Notes: generated by a model not told the origin, from the sequence alone. Shown: positions 35,927-46,543, numbered from the stretch's first letter. The stretch: 60,000 bases of DNA from Symsagittifera roscoffensis (GCF_963678635.1 NC_087064.1:51294684-51354683), one strand, 5' to 3'. Translations and numbers: made by a program.

Positions 35927-37531
35927 GTTCCGACTTTCGATACGAAAGTAACGGAATATTTGTGCTCGGGGTGGGTTTTTTTTTCTTCAGACAAGTTTCG
36001 ACTTTAAACTAGCCATTTTTGACGGAAATTTTTTTTATATTATTCAAAAAGTAGTGTTGTCCTAAGCTTAAGTTTGAAGAGATATTTCACCTGTGATCAA
36101 TTTTTGTGAAGTTATGGGGGTTTAAAGATTGCCATTTTGGTCAATTTGGGACAATTAACGCGCGATATTTTTCGCGCTCTTAACGCGTAAGCGGAGATTT
36201 AATCCGTCTTAGAAATCGTTCCAAATTGGTTGAAAGAAGCTTATTCGCCATAAATGATTTGTTACAAGGAGCGAAATCTATTCTTTTGTAGTTTATATGG
36301 CGTGTGGGGGGATGAGTTTCATTCAAAAAATTCAAATTTTAGAGAAAAAAAAATCATTTTATTTTATTACATCACGTTTTTTTCATGATATTACTGCTCT
36401 ATAAACCCTAAAAGGCAGTCGAAACATTCAGGGCTTCGCCCTGATACGAGCAGTCTTGTTGTTCCGACTTTCGATACGAAAGTAACGGAATATTTAAGCT
36501 CGGGGTGGGTTTTTTTTCTTCAGAAAAATTTCGACGTTTTATCTTGCCATTTTTGACGGGATTTATTGTATTATGATTCGGAAGGTATCGTTGTCCTGAG
36601 CTCAAACTTGAAAAGATATTTTACCTGTGATCATTTTTCGTAAAGTTACGGCGGTTTAAAGATTGCCATTTTGGCCAATTTGCGACAATTAACGCGCGAT
36701 ATATTTCGTGCTATTAACGCGTAAGCGGAGAGATAACCCGTCTTAGAAATTGTTCCAAATTAGTTGAAAGAAGCTTATTTGCCATAATTGATTTGTTACA
36801 AGGAGCGAAATCTATCTTGTTGTACTTTATATGTTGTGTGGGGGGATGATTTTCAAAAAAAATTCAAATTTGAGAAAACAAAAGTTTTTCATTTTGTTTT
36901 ATTTCATTTAATTTTTTAATGTAATTACTGCTCCATAAACTTTAAAAGGCAGTCGGAACATTCACGGTTTCGTCCTGATACGAGCAGTCTTGTTGTTCCG
37001 ACTTTCGATACGAAAATAACGGAATATTTGTGCTCGGGGTGGGGTTTTTTTTTCTTCAGACAAATTTCGACTTTTTAACTAGCCATTTTTGACGGAATTT
37101 TCTTTTATCATTCGAAAGCCATTGTTGTCCTGAACCTAAATTTGAAAAGATATTTTACCTGTGATCATTTTTTGTAAAGTTATGAGGGTTTAAAAATTGC
37201 CATTTTGGTCATTTTGACCATTTTGGGACAATTGACGCGCGATATAGTTCGCGGTATTAACGCGTAAGAAGAGAATTAATCCGTCTTATAAATCGTTCCA
37301 AATTGGTTGAACGAAGCTTATTTGCCATAATTGATTTGTTACAAGGAACGAAATCTATGTTTTTGTACTTTATGGCGTGTGGGGGGAGGATTTTCATAAA
37401 AAATTTCAAATTTTGGAGAAAAAAATTTTAGTTTTATTTTATTTAATTTCATTTTTTATGTTATTACTGCTGCTCCATAAACCTTAAAAGGCTGTCGGAA
37501 CATTCAGGGCTTCGCCCTTTTACGAGCAGTC
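35927..37531 (+). mobile_element. Family A element, three head-to-tail copies
   Basis: Copies start at 35927, 36459 and 36993, each GTTCCGACTTTCGATACGAA, and end with AGTCGGAACATTC (TGTCGGAACATTC in the third), an AGGGCTTCGCCCT hairpin (decayed in copy 2) and GAGCAGTCTTG. The periods are 532 and 534 bp with no filler between units. Each unit also has AATTAACGCGCGATATA (or a near variant) and GTGTGGGGGGA. No unit has a reading frame of note. A 5'-truncated, more diverged relative follows at 37535-37891. Confidence 0.9.
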
Positions 37532-37534
37532 TTG

Positions 37535-37891
37535 TTTTACTTGTGATGATTTTTGAAAAATTATGGGCTTTTGAATTTTGTCAATTTGGCTAATTTGTGA
37601 CAATTAACACGTGAGATATTTTGTGCTATTAACGCTTTAGCGGCTAATGCAATTCGTTCATGCATCGTTATGCATTGATTTGAGGCAAGATCTTTGTTGT
37701 AATTAATACATTACTAAGCGCTAAGAACATCACACTGTATTTGGTATAGCGTGTGTGGGGGTGGAGAATTTTTCAAACTAAAACCCGACAAAACATATTT
37801 TTTTCATTTCTTGCCTTTCAAAAATTAGTTCGAGGCAGGTGAAGGTAAGTCAGCACAATCAGGGTTTCGACTTGACACGCGCAGTTTTTAA
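37535..37891 (+). repeat. Family A relative, diverged and 5'-truncated
   Basis: It keeps ACTTGTGATGATTTTTG, GACAATTAACACGTGAGATA and the end AATCAGGGTTTCGAC with GCGCAGTTTTT, but lacks the 5' terminus. It directly abuts the three-copy array. Confidence 0.6.
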
Positions 37892-38900
37892 TTTATTTTC
37901 AATAGAAATTTGTGCGTTTATATTTAAGAAATAGTAGAGCGATTTCCATTGTCTCACTCACGATTGAGCATATAATTAAGAAACATGTAGTACATTTCGC
38001 GTGCATATCTGTTCCTTGAGATTGACGTTTTTATCTGAAGTAACTTCAAGAAGAATCACTTACATTATATCAGTTAAATACTTACATTGATAGATAATTT
38101 ACGAGTTCAAACTACAAACATGAGATAACTTCAGTAACTTCAGATCTGATTTTCCAAAACATTTCTTTGGGAGATGTTTTTTGCACCGATTAGTACTCTT
38201 TTGTGGCATGTAGTGGTTTTTGTCGTTTGACCGTTATGATCAAGTTAAAATCAATTTTGTCTACTGAACCGAAAACGAAAGAAAGTTATCTAATAAAAAC
38301 AAGGCAACTTTATCAAATCTTGACTTTATTCTATAGCACCATGCAAGAGCTATGAAAAAATGATGTCAGGACTATTTGCTCCAAATCAATCGGCCCTATG
38401 CCAACTTGCCCTATACTAACTTACCCTGCATGTCAACTTGTCCTATGCCAACTTGCCCCACATGACAATTTGTCCGATGCCGTTTTGCCCTATACTGAAC
38501 TCTTTTACTTGATTCTTTGATGTTCCTTGATTTAAAAAATCAACCTTGGCCCGCATAGCAGAAAAGGCACTATCTGAATAATAATCATTAAGAGTGATGA
38601 ACCCCTTGGTCAATTCCTTTAGCCTGGGGCGTACAATAGTCTATAAAAGCATTCATTAAATGAATGACGTATGAACTAAATTTCCTTCATGTTTTCATTT
38701 TGTAGTTATATTACTTATATCCCGTTAATTAGCTACCTATAATATGACCACGACAGCCCTAGAGAAAAATATACAGCAGACAAAAGTAAAGCAACATGAT
38801 AACTTAAGTATGAGAAAAAAAATAGAAAAAATTAACTATACAATGAAGAACAGCACCGCAGTAATCCTATTGAACAAGCCCTGAGGCTTTTATCCACCTG
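37892..38900. other. Intergenic DNA with a short degenerate repeat
   Basis: No gene seen. At 38395-38500 the phrase CCTATGCCAACTTGCCC and close variants recur about six times at roughly 17-20 bp. Confidence 0.5.
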
Positions 38901-39483
38901 CAGGGGTGGATCTAGGATTTTCTTGAGGGGGGGGGGGGGGGGGGGGAGGAGTTGGTGGCGGATTTTCAGAACACTTTCCAAAATTTTGTCGACCTCTTTT
39001 TTTAGGTCGACCAAAAATGAATTGATTTTCCGGTACTATGATAGTGGTCCCTTGAAAATAACCTGGTCACTTGCGAAAAAGACTTATTTGTCATCAAAAC
39101 TCAATGTTAGCGGTTTTTGTTTAGTTTCCTGATAATGCATGCGGAACCTGTCTATCATAGTTGCTTCTTCGTGGGACCACACTATCAGAGTAGTACCGAT
39201 TTTCCGAGCGAAGAACCTTGAAGACCCTATTTTGACCAAAAGTTTTGCTTTTAAGGAAAACTTTTTGAAAAACAGTTCAAAAAAACGTTTTCAGGTTTTC
39301 CGTTTCTTGGAAACTTTTGTCCAAAAAAGTTGCATTTTTTGGCGCCCGCTTCCTTTTAAAAAGTCTTAGGGTTGGTCGGCCCAAAATGGATGGCATAAAA
39401 TAAAACGAAAAGGGGACCCTTTGGTTGGTGAAGGGATCGAATCCCACCGCGCCACCACCGACCCCCCTCTAAAATCGCCCCTG
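38901..39483 (+). mobile_element. hAT-like MITE with target-site duplication
   Basis: The left end CAGGGGTGGATCTAGG and the right end AAATCGCCCCTG are inverted repeats. They are flanked by TCCACCTG (38893-38900) and TCTACCTG (39484-39491), an 8-bp duplication with one mismatch, as expected for hAT transposition. The interior has a long G run at 38926-38946 and the GTCGACC palindromic region shared with family E copies. There is no transposase. Confidence 0.75.
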
Positions 39484-39781
39484 TCTACCTGAGAAACTTT
39501 TATATTGGCAATATCATAATCTTCATGAAACCAACCCAAAACACAGGTCAAGCAAGCCTTTACTATCTTCTAAGCCAATTTTTTTCGAATGGAAAGATTT
39601 CATGCTAAAGAGGTCTGAGAGCGGCGGATCTACATAAAAATCTCCCCTTTTCAAGAAAAGTGGGTGTGTTAAGTATGCCTGTGAAAGCAAACTGAAATTT
39701 CACAGATTTTTAAAAGTATGTGGTTGCATTACTTTTTTGATCGGCTCAATGAAAAACTGAAGTTGAGTTAATTGAGTGAGC

Positions 39782-40705
39782 ATGGAAAGAAGAACAGCCC
39801 TGAAGGTGATTGGTTTCACCATCCTTTCCAGTATTTTATCATCATGTTGTGGCGCCGTGAGCAAAAAGAGCGGCTTAGATGGAAAAGACATCAACTTATG
39901 TTATGCGGCTATTAACATATTGTTTGCTTCATTTACTTTCATTATTGACACCAAGAAAACCCGATTTGACGAAGAGTTAACTATGAAATTAATTAAATCA
40001 TTGACCAATGGTTTTATATTTTACGGAATTTACACTTTTTTCTTCTTCCGTTCTTTCGATTTGATTCCTTATGGAGACATGTATGCGATTATTTACAGTG
40101 TTATATTTCTCACAACTTTGACCATTGAAAAACTCAAGCTGAAAGAAAAACCATCGTTTCTTACTTTAATAGCTATCATTTGCAGTCTGAGCGGCCTAGT
40201 TCTTTTTTCACAACCTGAAAGCTTTCTCGAATCGGTGCAAGACAGTAGGGTCAAAACTTTATGGGGAGTTACATTCGCCGGGTTATCGGGACTGGGTCAA
40301 TCTTTGTTTTATACCAATCTGCAATACCTGAAAAGCACGCCAGTTTCGTTTCACTGGCTTGCCTATGCACTGGGCTCCGCTGCCGCCTCAGCCGTTAATT
40401 TGGTTTTCATCTCTGGAAGTTTATCCAGATGTGATTTTTCACCGAAAGTGATCGCAATTACAGCTTGTTTAATTTGGCCGATAGCGTCTTTGAACTCAAT
40501 TATCGGGTCTCAACTTTCACTGCCATCGATTATGTTTTCACTTCGTCTCGTGACAATTGTTTTCGGCTACTCGATGCAACTTTTTTTGCTACATGAAGAG
40601 ACTAATTTGTTTTCGGTTATGGGAGCATCAGCTATATGTATCGGCGTCCTAACTCAAGTTTTATCTCTCTACGTGCAAACACGAAAGAAACCACCCATTA
40701 CTTAA
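39782..40705 (+). CDS. EamA/SLC35-type membrane transporter, intronless
   Basis: A single open frame encodes about 307 residues with ten strongly hydrophobic segments in two similar halves, the size and layout of drug/metabolite (EamA, DUF6-like, SLC35G-type) transporters. An ATG follows an in-frame TGA by only six bases, which supports this start. The first half holds the segment around SFDLIPYGDMYAIIYSVIF with the family's conserved polar break; the second half begins near GVTFAGLSGLGQSLFY. A lysine-rich C-terminus follows the last helix. The substrate cannot be told from sequence; nucleotide-sugar or small-metabolite transport is the family norm. Unlike its many-intron neighbours the gene has no intron, which may mean a retrocopy. 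No AATAAA was seen close downstream. Confidence 0.8.
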   Translation: MERRTALKVIGFTILSSILSSCCGAVSKKSGLDGKDINLCYAAINILFASFTFIIDTKKTRFDEELTMKLIKSLTNGFIFYGIYTFFFFRSFDLIPYGDMYAIIYSVIFLTTLTIEKLKLKEKPSFLTLIAIICSLSGLVLFSQPESFLESVQDSRVKTLWGVTFAGLSGLGQSLFYTNLQYLKSTPVSFHWLAYALGSAAASAVNLVFISGSLSRCDFSPKVIAITACLIWPIASLNSIIGSQLSLPSIMFSLRLVTIVFGYSMQLFLLHEETNLFSVMGASAICIGVLTQVLSLYVQTRKKPPIT

Positions 40706-40969
40706 AAGAAAATCCCTTAAGCTGAAGTGCTCGGGCAAAATACCATACATTACTATAATGTATTTTTGTCGATTATAATACAAAAAAAATATTACTTTTT
40801 TTTCAGGCAACATGATAAAAATTGGCCAAGATACCGTACCGTTACATTTTAATGCCACTTGAGAGCACTCCAATTGGCAAAATTGCCTTTCGAGATTTTG
40901 GTTTCTGGTAAGTTTTTTTGTTTTTGATAAATGACAAACAAAATTTTTGACTCATTTTGACTAATTAAT

Positions 40970-41051
40970 TATGTATGACTAATTTGTTGTTTGCTCAAAA
41001 AGCTCTTCTCGAGAAGAGCTTTTTGAGCAAACAACAAATTAGTCATACATA
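40970..41051. repeat. Perfect 82-bp palindrome
   Basis: There are two 41-bp arms with no spacer, centred between 41010 and 41011 at the central TTCTCGAGAA. Pairing stops sharply on both sides. It would extrude as a hairpin, or it may be a sequencing or assembly fold-back. Confidence 0.9.
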
Positions 41052-41079
41052 TATACTTAATTAAAATGCAAAAAAAACT

Positions 41080-41180
41080 ACACTAATTTGGAAAAAAAAA
41101 CTTTCTAAACCGTAGTTTTCAAATGACTATGGTCGGAACATTCTGCGCTACTTGCACACTAATCGGCTACCCTTGTTTAT
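41080..41180 (+). repeat. Family C 3' terminus
   Basis: It reads ATGGTCGGAACATTCTGCGC, loop, GCACACTAATCGGCTACCCTTG followed by TTT in separate segments, with the conserved hairpin and CTTG end. The upstream part of the element is missing. Confidence 0.7.
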
Positions 41181-42057
41181 ACATGCTTTAGCAATTTAAT
41201 TTGTCTGAAATTGAAATCCGTGATTTTTTTGCCGAAGTTTTTTGTCCAGATTTCTAAGATAAGACCTTGGTTCTGTAAAGTTAACAGATTTTGTCAGATA
41301 CGTGTTCAGTTTTTAATTATATTAATTTAAATCGGTTCTTAGAGAAAAACAACTCTGCAGAGATTTTTTTAAATGAGAGTTATTTCATTTTATTTGAGGT
41401 AATCTTTTGAACGAACGAAGTTCGACTTATTTTCTTTCATTGAATTCATTAGTTTCAAGATAATGCAACCATCTGCCGAGAAGGTTTTCTTACATTGATC
41501 CAAACGATTGAGAAAATATGTATTCAAATCGAAACTGGCAATAGACCCGGGAAACTTTTTGTGATTCAGTGTCAAAAAATTTTCGAAGGAAGAGCACTAA
41601 TTGCAGCCTATTTGAAAGTAAATGCTTCAAAGTTTATCTTCCGAATCTCTTTAAAAGGCTTTTTCAGAGTCAAACGCGTTATACTGATCAATCCAGGTCT
41701 TCATTTAATTCATATACGCACCGCGCTTACTGCAAAAATCAAATTGATTGTGCTGTATAATCTTAAAAATCTTTCATTTTAGGGAAGAAGTTTAACGTTT
41801 GTTCAAGGTGCTATATAACTCGACCCGTCATAAAATGAATCAGTTTGTTTGAACCATGAGTTTTTTTTTACAATTTTGATTAAATATTCAAAAACGAGCT
41901 TTTTTCCGATTAGATTGATAATCTGAGTTGCGACAGTAGTTAGCATAGCTTCCATTTTTGGAATAGATTAAGTCAAGGACCCAGTTGGTCTGCTGAGCTT
42001 TTACTAGCTAAGCTACGTATCTTGACAAGTTTCCTTTTCGTATGAGAAGTTTTTTTT
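41181..42057. other. Intergenic DNA, no gene recognised
   Basis: A 95-codon plus-strand frame (41495-41782) has no recognisable motif and no splice support, so I leave it uncalled. Confidence 0.35.
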
Positions 42058-42564
42058 GTTCCGACTTTCGATACGAAAGTAACGGAATATTTGTGCTCGG
42101 GGTGGGTTTTTTTTTCTTCAGACAAATTTCTTTTTAACTAGCCATTTTTGACAGAATTTTTTTTATCATTCGAAAGGTATTGTTGTCCTGAGCTTAAATT
42201 TGAAAAGATATTTCACCTGTGCTCATTTTTCGTAAAGTTACGAGGGTTTAAAGATAGCCATTTTGGCCAATTTGGGACAATTAACGCGCGATATATTTCG
42301 CGCTATTAACGCGTAAGCGCAGAGCTAATCCGTCTTAGAAATTGTCCCAAATTGGTTAAAAGAAGCTAATTTGCCATAATTGGTGTGTTACAAGGAGCGA
42401 AATTTATCCTTTTGTACTTTATATGGCGTGTGGGGGGATGATTTTCATAAAAAAATTTCACATTAAAAAAAAATTTCATTGATTTTTTTATTGTTATTAC
42501 TGCTCCATAAACCTTAAAAGGCAGTCGGAACATTCAAGGCTTTGCCCTGATACGAGCAGTCTTA
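42058..42564 (+). mobile_element. Family A element, full length
   Basis: It starts GTTCCGACTTTCGATACGAA after a T run and ends AGTCGGAACATTC, AAGGCTTTGCCCT and GAGCAGTCTTA. It is close in sequence to the array at 35927-37531. Confidence 0.85.
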
Positions 42565-42656
42565 CATATCTTTGTTCCTGATATGGATTTTGTTCATTCA
42601 GTTGGTTTTATCGGATAAATTTTACGCAACTGATTGTTTATTCAGCACATCAATTT

Positions 42657-43127
42657 TATTAAGAGTTATGAACGTAGTGAGTACTCTTATAGGTCTTGCA
42701 GATTCTTTTTTTTCGGGAAAAATCCTAAAATTTTCTCAAGCTCAATTTTGATTTTTCCCGGTTTGACTTGTGGCTTCTTTTAAAGATCAGTGTATTTCAA
42801 TTGCTAAAAGGAAGGCAAACTTCGCTATCGAACAGCAAAAGTGTAAAAGTCTCAAAAAAGGGGTCGACATCTCATTTCGAAAATGGAAATTGATTATCAG
42901 TTCGCAGCGAAATAAAAGTTGTACGTATTGATCAAGTTTTCTCAAACTGGGTTAATTTCAAGTAAAAAGTGTCCATCTTAAATTGTTCAACAAATTCAAA
43001 GAGCTTTAAGGCCATCTATTAGTTTCTTCGAAATTCAAAAGTTGAAGGCTCTTGAAAAAACAAGTCAGTTTTTTTTATTTTCCTTGCGTTCATTACTTTT
43101 TTCCAACTGCTAGTTGGCTATGTTTCA
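42657..43127 (+). mobile_element. Family B element, full length
   Basis: It starts AAGAGTTATGAACGTAGTG with ACTCTTA and ends CCAACTGCTAGTTGG then CTATGTTT. It lies about 90 bp after a family A copy. Confidence 0.8.
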
Positions 43128-43445
43128 ATTATTTGTTTCGCGCTGGTTTCAAAATCTAATTTCTATTTGTGTATGAGATATCTATTGTGGGTTTTTTAGG
43201 GCCCTTCAAAGTGGATTTCCGTTTTTTATTTTGAGTTCAAGATTTTTTTGAATACGGTTTTGTTTTTGAAAACAATAATGCCTAAAAAGTTGTCGAAAAC
43301 GGATTGCAACTGAAGGAAAACAAGTAACAGCAGGCCAATGAAACACTTCATCTCAGCAGATAAAAACAAGTTGCAAACTTTTCTCGTTCTCAATTAACTC
43401 TCCCTCTAACCCACCTCATTTTGCCTGGAGTTTGATTGCTAAGAA

Positions 43446-43659
43446 ATGTCAGGTATGTGACGCAAAATACTCCAAATTTTGGAATGAAGTTCGGTTTGTT
43501 GTGATTTAGAGGGTAATTTACGGTTCTTTAGGAAATCGAGCGCGAACAAAGACCTCTGAACAGAATAACATGCAAGGCGTTCGTGAGCGCGAAGCTAGTC
43601 GCAATGTAGTCATAGTGGAGAAAAAAGCAGAACAACAGCTAGCAGATATGTTTTGGTAA
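43446..43659 (+). CDS. Possible two-exon gene, 44-residue charged protein
   Basis: Exon 1 is only ATGTCAG (43446-43452) before a GTATGT donor. Exon 2 (43532-43659) follows TTCTTTAG, and the 79-bp intron matches the small introns of GABBR1. The joined frame is 45 codons including TAA, hydrophilic and rich in Arg, Glu and Lys, ending in ADMFW. An in-frame TAA sits two codons before the ATG. The exon is less AT-rich than its surroundings and is not part of any repeat I recognised. I do not recognise the protein. It could be chance. Confidence 0.4.
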
Positions 43660-44265
43660 ATCTAAATGAGTGATGACAATAGCACTGCGGTAATTCTTGC
43701 GCTCTGTACCGGAATCCAATTTCGGCAGCCTCTCCTGCTCAAAGATTTTTGTCAATAATTTTTACTTTCTAAGTTACGGATCCAGTACAAATGTGATATA
43801 AGGGTCCCGCTAAAAACCAAGTGTAAGAAAGGGTACTACTATGATAGAGTGGTCCCACAAAAAAACCACTATGGTAGATGGGTCTCGCATGCATTTCGCA
43901 TGTTCTAATTTTGACAATCAATTGGTGCATAAATTATTCATTTCAAAAATGTATCGAAATATGTTAAAACAGAAACTTTTCAGATTAAAAACTGTAACTA
44001 ATATATTGTGTATATCAAGAAATATGCTCGCTTCAACTTAATTTACGGTTTATCAACCGTAATTGGGTTAAATTATTTGTCATCAAAACTCAATTTTGGT
44101 ATTTTAAAAAAATTTTACCTTAAAATGGCGAGGGAGGTTTTTACAAAGTAACAAAACATAAAATTTTCTGAGAAATTTCAAATAGTTAACGGGGAAATTG
44201 TTTAAACAGGTCAGTTTTTCCAGACAACATATCATAATTTTTCAAAACTAACCGAAGTCGTAATA
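43660..44265. other. Intergenic DNA, nothing recognised
   Basis: A 66-codon frame at 43841-44041 lacks any motif. The rest is AT-rich. Confidence 0.35.
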
Positions 44266-44405
44266 CAACAAGGATAGCCGGCTCCTGTGCAAGTAGCACA
44301 CAATGTTCCGACCAGTCCTTAAAAATACAAAAAAAAGTTTTCACTAGTTGGTGTCGTATTTTTTCTGCAAGCTGTGATAAAAAAATCTAAACGGAAAATA
44401 TAATT
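44266..44405 (-). repeat. Family C 3' part, inverted
   Basis: On the minus strand it reads GGTCGGAACATTGTGTGC, loop, GCACAGGAGCC, GGCTATCCTTG followed by TT, matching the C end. Confidence 0.7.
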
Positions 44406-44410
44406 TAGCA

Positions 44411-44528
44411 GGGGCGGATTTACGCCCCCCTCCTCAGGGATTCGACACCCTGCCGACCCAAAGGGCCCCCCTATGATACTTTTTAAGAAATCCAATTTTT
44501 GCCGACCGACCCTAAAATTTTTCTAAAG
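44411..44528 (+). repeat. hAT-like MITE fragment cut by the LTR element
   Basis: It starts CAGGGGCGGATTTACG and runs to CTAAAATTTTTCTAAAG, where the copy at 13131 continues with GCGCC but this one changes to TGAGTTAAG. That switch marks the boundary of a later insertion. Confidence 0.65.
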
Positions 44529-46543
44529 TGAGTTAAGTTATATAGACTATAACTCATAGAGTAATTTCGGATAGGGTACACCGTCTGCTCGTCACGCTAT
44601 CTTATTTTCGGCCGGATAGATTCGTGCAACTTCTTTGTCTAATACCGATCCTAATCTTACTCTTATATCTACTAGTCTCAGGGTGTTTAACTAGTCTCTG
44701 CTAGGCTCAATAGATCTAGAGTATACTGGCGTATTGCGACTGCTGAAGTTCTCTTGGAGAGGTAACTAATTTCTAAGTTAAATTCAAATCTCTCTGGTGC
44801 TGAAATTACTAGTAATTTCAGCACTTACAAATAAGTGGTTTGTTAGTTTGATGGAATATGATTGGTTAAAATTAAATATTTTATAGTGATAAAATATCTA
44901 ATTTTCCCAATAATAAATTGTAGTTTAGATCAGGTTCCACCCATCCGGGGTTTACAGAGTTTTTAGATTTATCTTTCTTTCTGTAACTGAAGGATGGATG
45001 ATGAACGTTGGTATTTGGCGAACATCATTTTCTTATCCGGTTCCTCTTGAAGAAGAACGTTCCAGGACGCTGGAATCAGGGATAGACAATTGTTGTCTTG
45101 TCATTCGACAACGACTGTGATCCCCAATGAAATCAATCCGATTTCAAAACAGTTTGCTATGTCAGATTCTTCTGTATTAGTAGAGAACTGTTCTGTGTGC
45201 AGCCTCGTCTGGGAATGGCGTGAAAATCGTGTTTGGAAGGGATGCCTTGTAACTCGGATCTGTACGTATACTTGAACATCGAGGTGATCATTGGACTAGT
45301 TCAATGAAATCCTTTTCTGCGAAGTCAAGTCGTACTCTAAATCCTTTGAGTCGTGATTGTGGACGGCATGTCGATTGTGTTTAGCCATTCTTTTTTTCGA
45401 GTGTGATGGGATTGTCTAGTCTTTGGATGTTCGTCTTATGATCTGTATTGTGTATGATCTATATACTGCATATTATAATTTACATTTTATAATTTTTCGT
45501 TAATTTGGTTTTTAGTCATGATCTTAGTTAGTTGTTTTTGCAAAAGCGTTTTTTTTAGTTCAGTTATTTTGAAGAGTTACTCACCCTTGAGTATCTCTTA
45601 TTAAAAATTGAAGTGTGGTCACAAAGCGTGGGTGTAGCGCGGTGGGTTAGGCCAGCTATAAGCATGCTCAGGACGTCCTTCTCTAGTGGGTTAGGCCAGG
45701 AGTGGGAGTATGATTGCATGCTGTTTCTTTGAGAGGTCCTGTTATGTGATAACATTTTATGTTGGTTTTTTCTGGTCTTTTTTATGTTACTGTGGTTGTG
45801 TCCTTTTTTCAAAAATCAAATTGTTTTTGGTATGGGTTTGTCTTGCGACTTTTTTGTGTTTTATTATTTCTTTCTTAGACTTTATAATAGTCTTCAAAAG
45901 AATAATTTATCCAGTTTTAAGCTGGGTTAATCCGGTTTGGGTACCGTTGGTTTTCTTTTTTTAGTCATGCTGTTATTTTATGATTTGTGGTGCTTAGTAA
46001 GTTGCGTTGGTTAGTTTGGTGTAGTATATAATTCCTTTCCAACCGGGGTAAAGGAAGTTTGAAACTTGTCATTGCTTGTTGGAGTTGTGGTTAGTGATAA
46101 CTTGAAACTTAAAATTCATTATTTAAACAATTCTTTGTGGGCGAGCTGTGCGAGTTTGGATAGAATTCTTGTGCGAATGAATGAAAATATTTAAAAGGTT
46201 AGTACTGCTTTCTCATTTTACCAATTTATTGCTTAAAAATTGAATTTGACTGCTTTTGGAGAAATTTAAAAATATAAATTATCAACGTATTTAATTTTAC
46301 TGCTTCTTGGGGAAATAATTTATAATTGAAATTACTACATTGGGTATGAATTTTACTACATTATTTAGTGCGAAAGGTTTAGGAGTTTTATTATAAATTA
46401 ACAAGTTTGTAATTTTATTTGTTTTTTCTCTGTTTTGTAGATGATTGTGGTGTGAAGACTAATATAATAAATTAAACGTTGATAGAAAATGGTTAGTACA
46501 ATTTTGAATTTATTAGTTAAAATTATTTTAATTCATATTTACC
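44529..46543 (-). repeat. Candidate 3' LTR and 3' non-coding region
   Basis: This is non-coding on both strands. It starts TG at 44529. A purine run on the element strand followed by TG lies near 45385-45395 and could be the polypurine tract and inner LTR edge, giving an LTR of about 860 bp. That edge cannot be confirmed without the other LTR. A perfect 28-bp palindrome lies at 44797-44824. Confidence 0.4.

Noticed and set aside
35927-37531. Classical Helitron ends (5' TC and 3' CTRR)
   Set aside because: The 3' end reads CTTG, not CTRR, and the 5' end is not TC. The Helentron (Helitron2) layout fits better.
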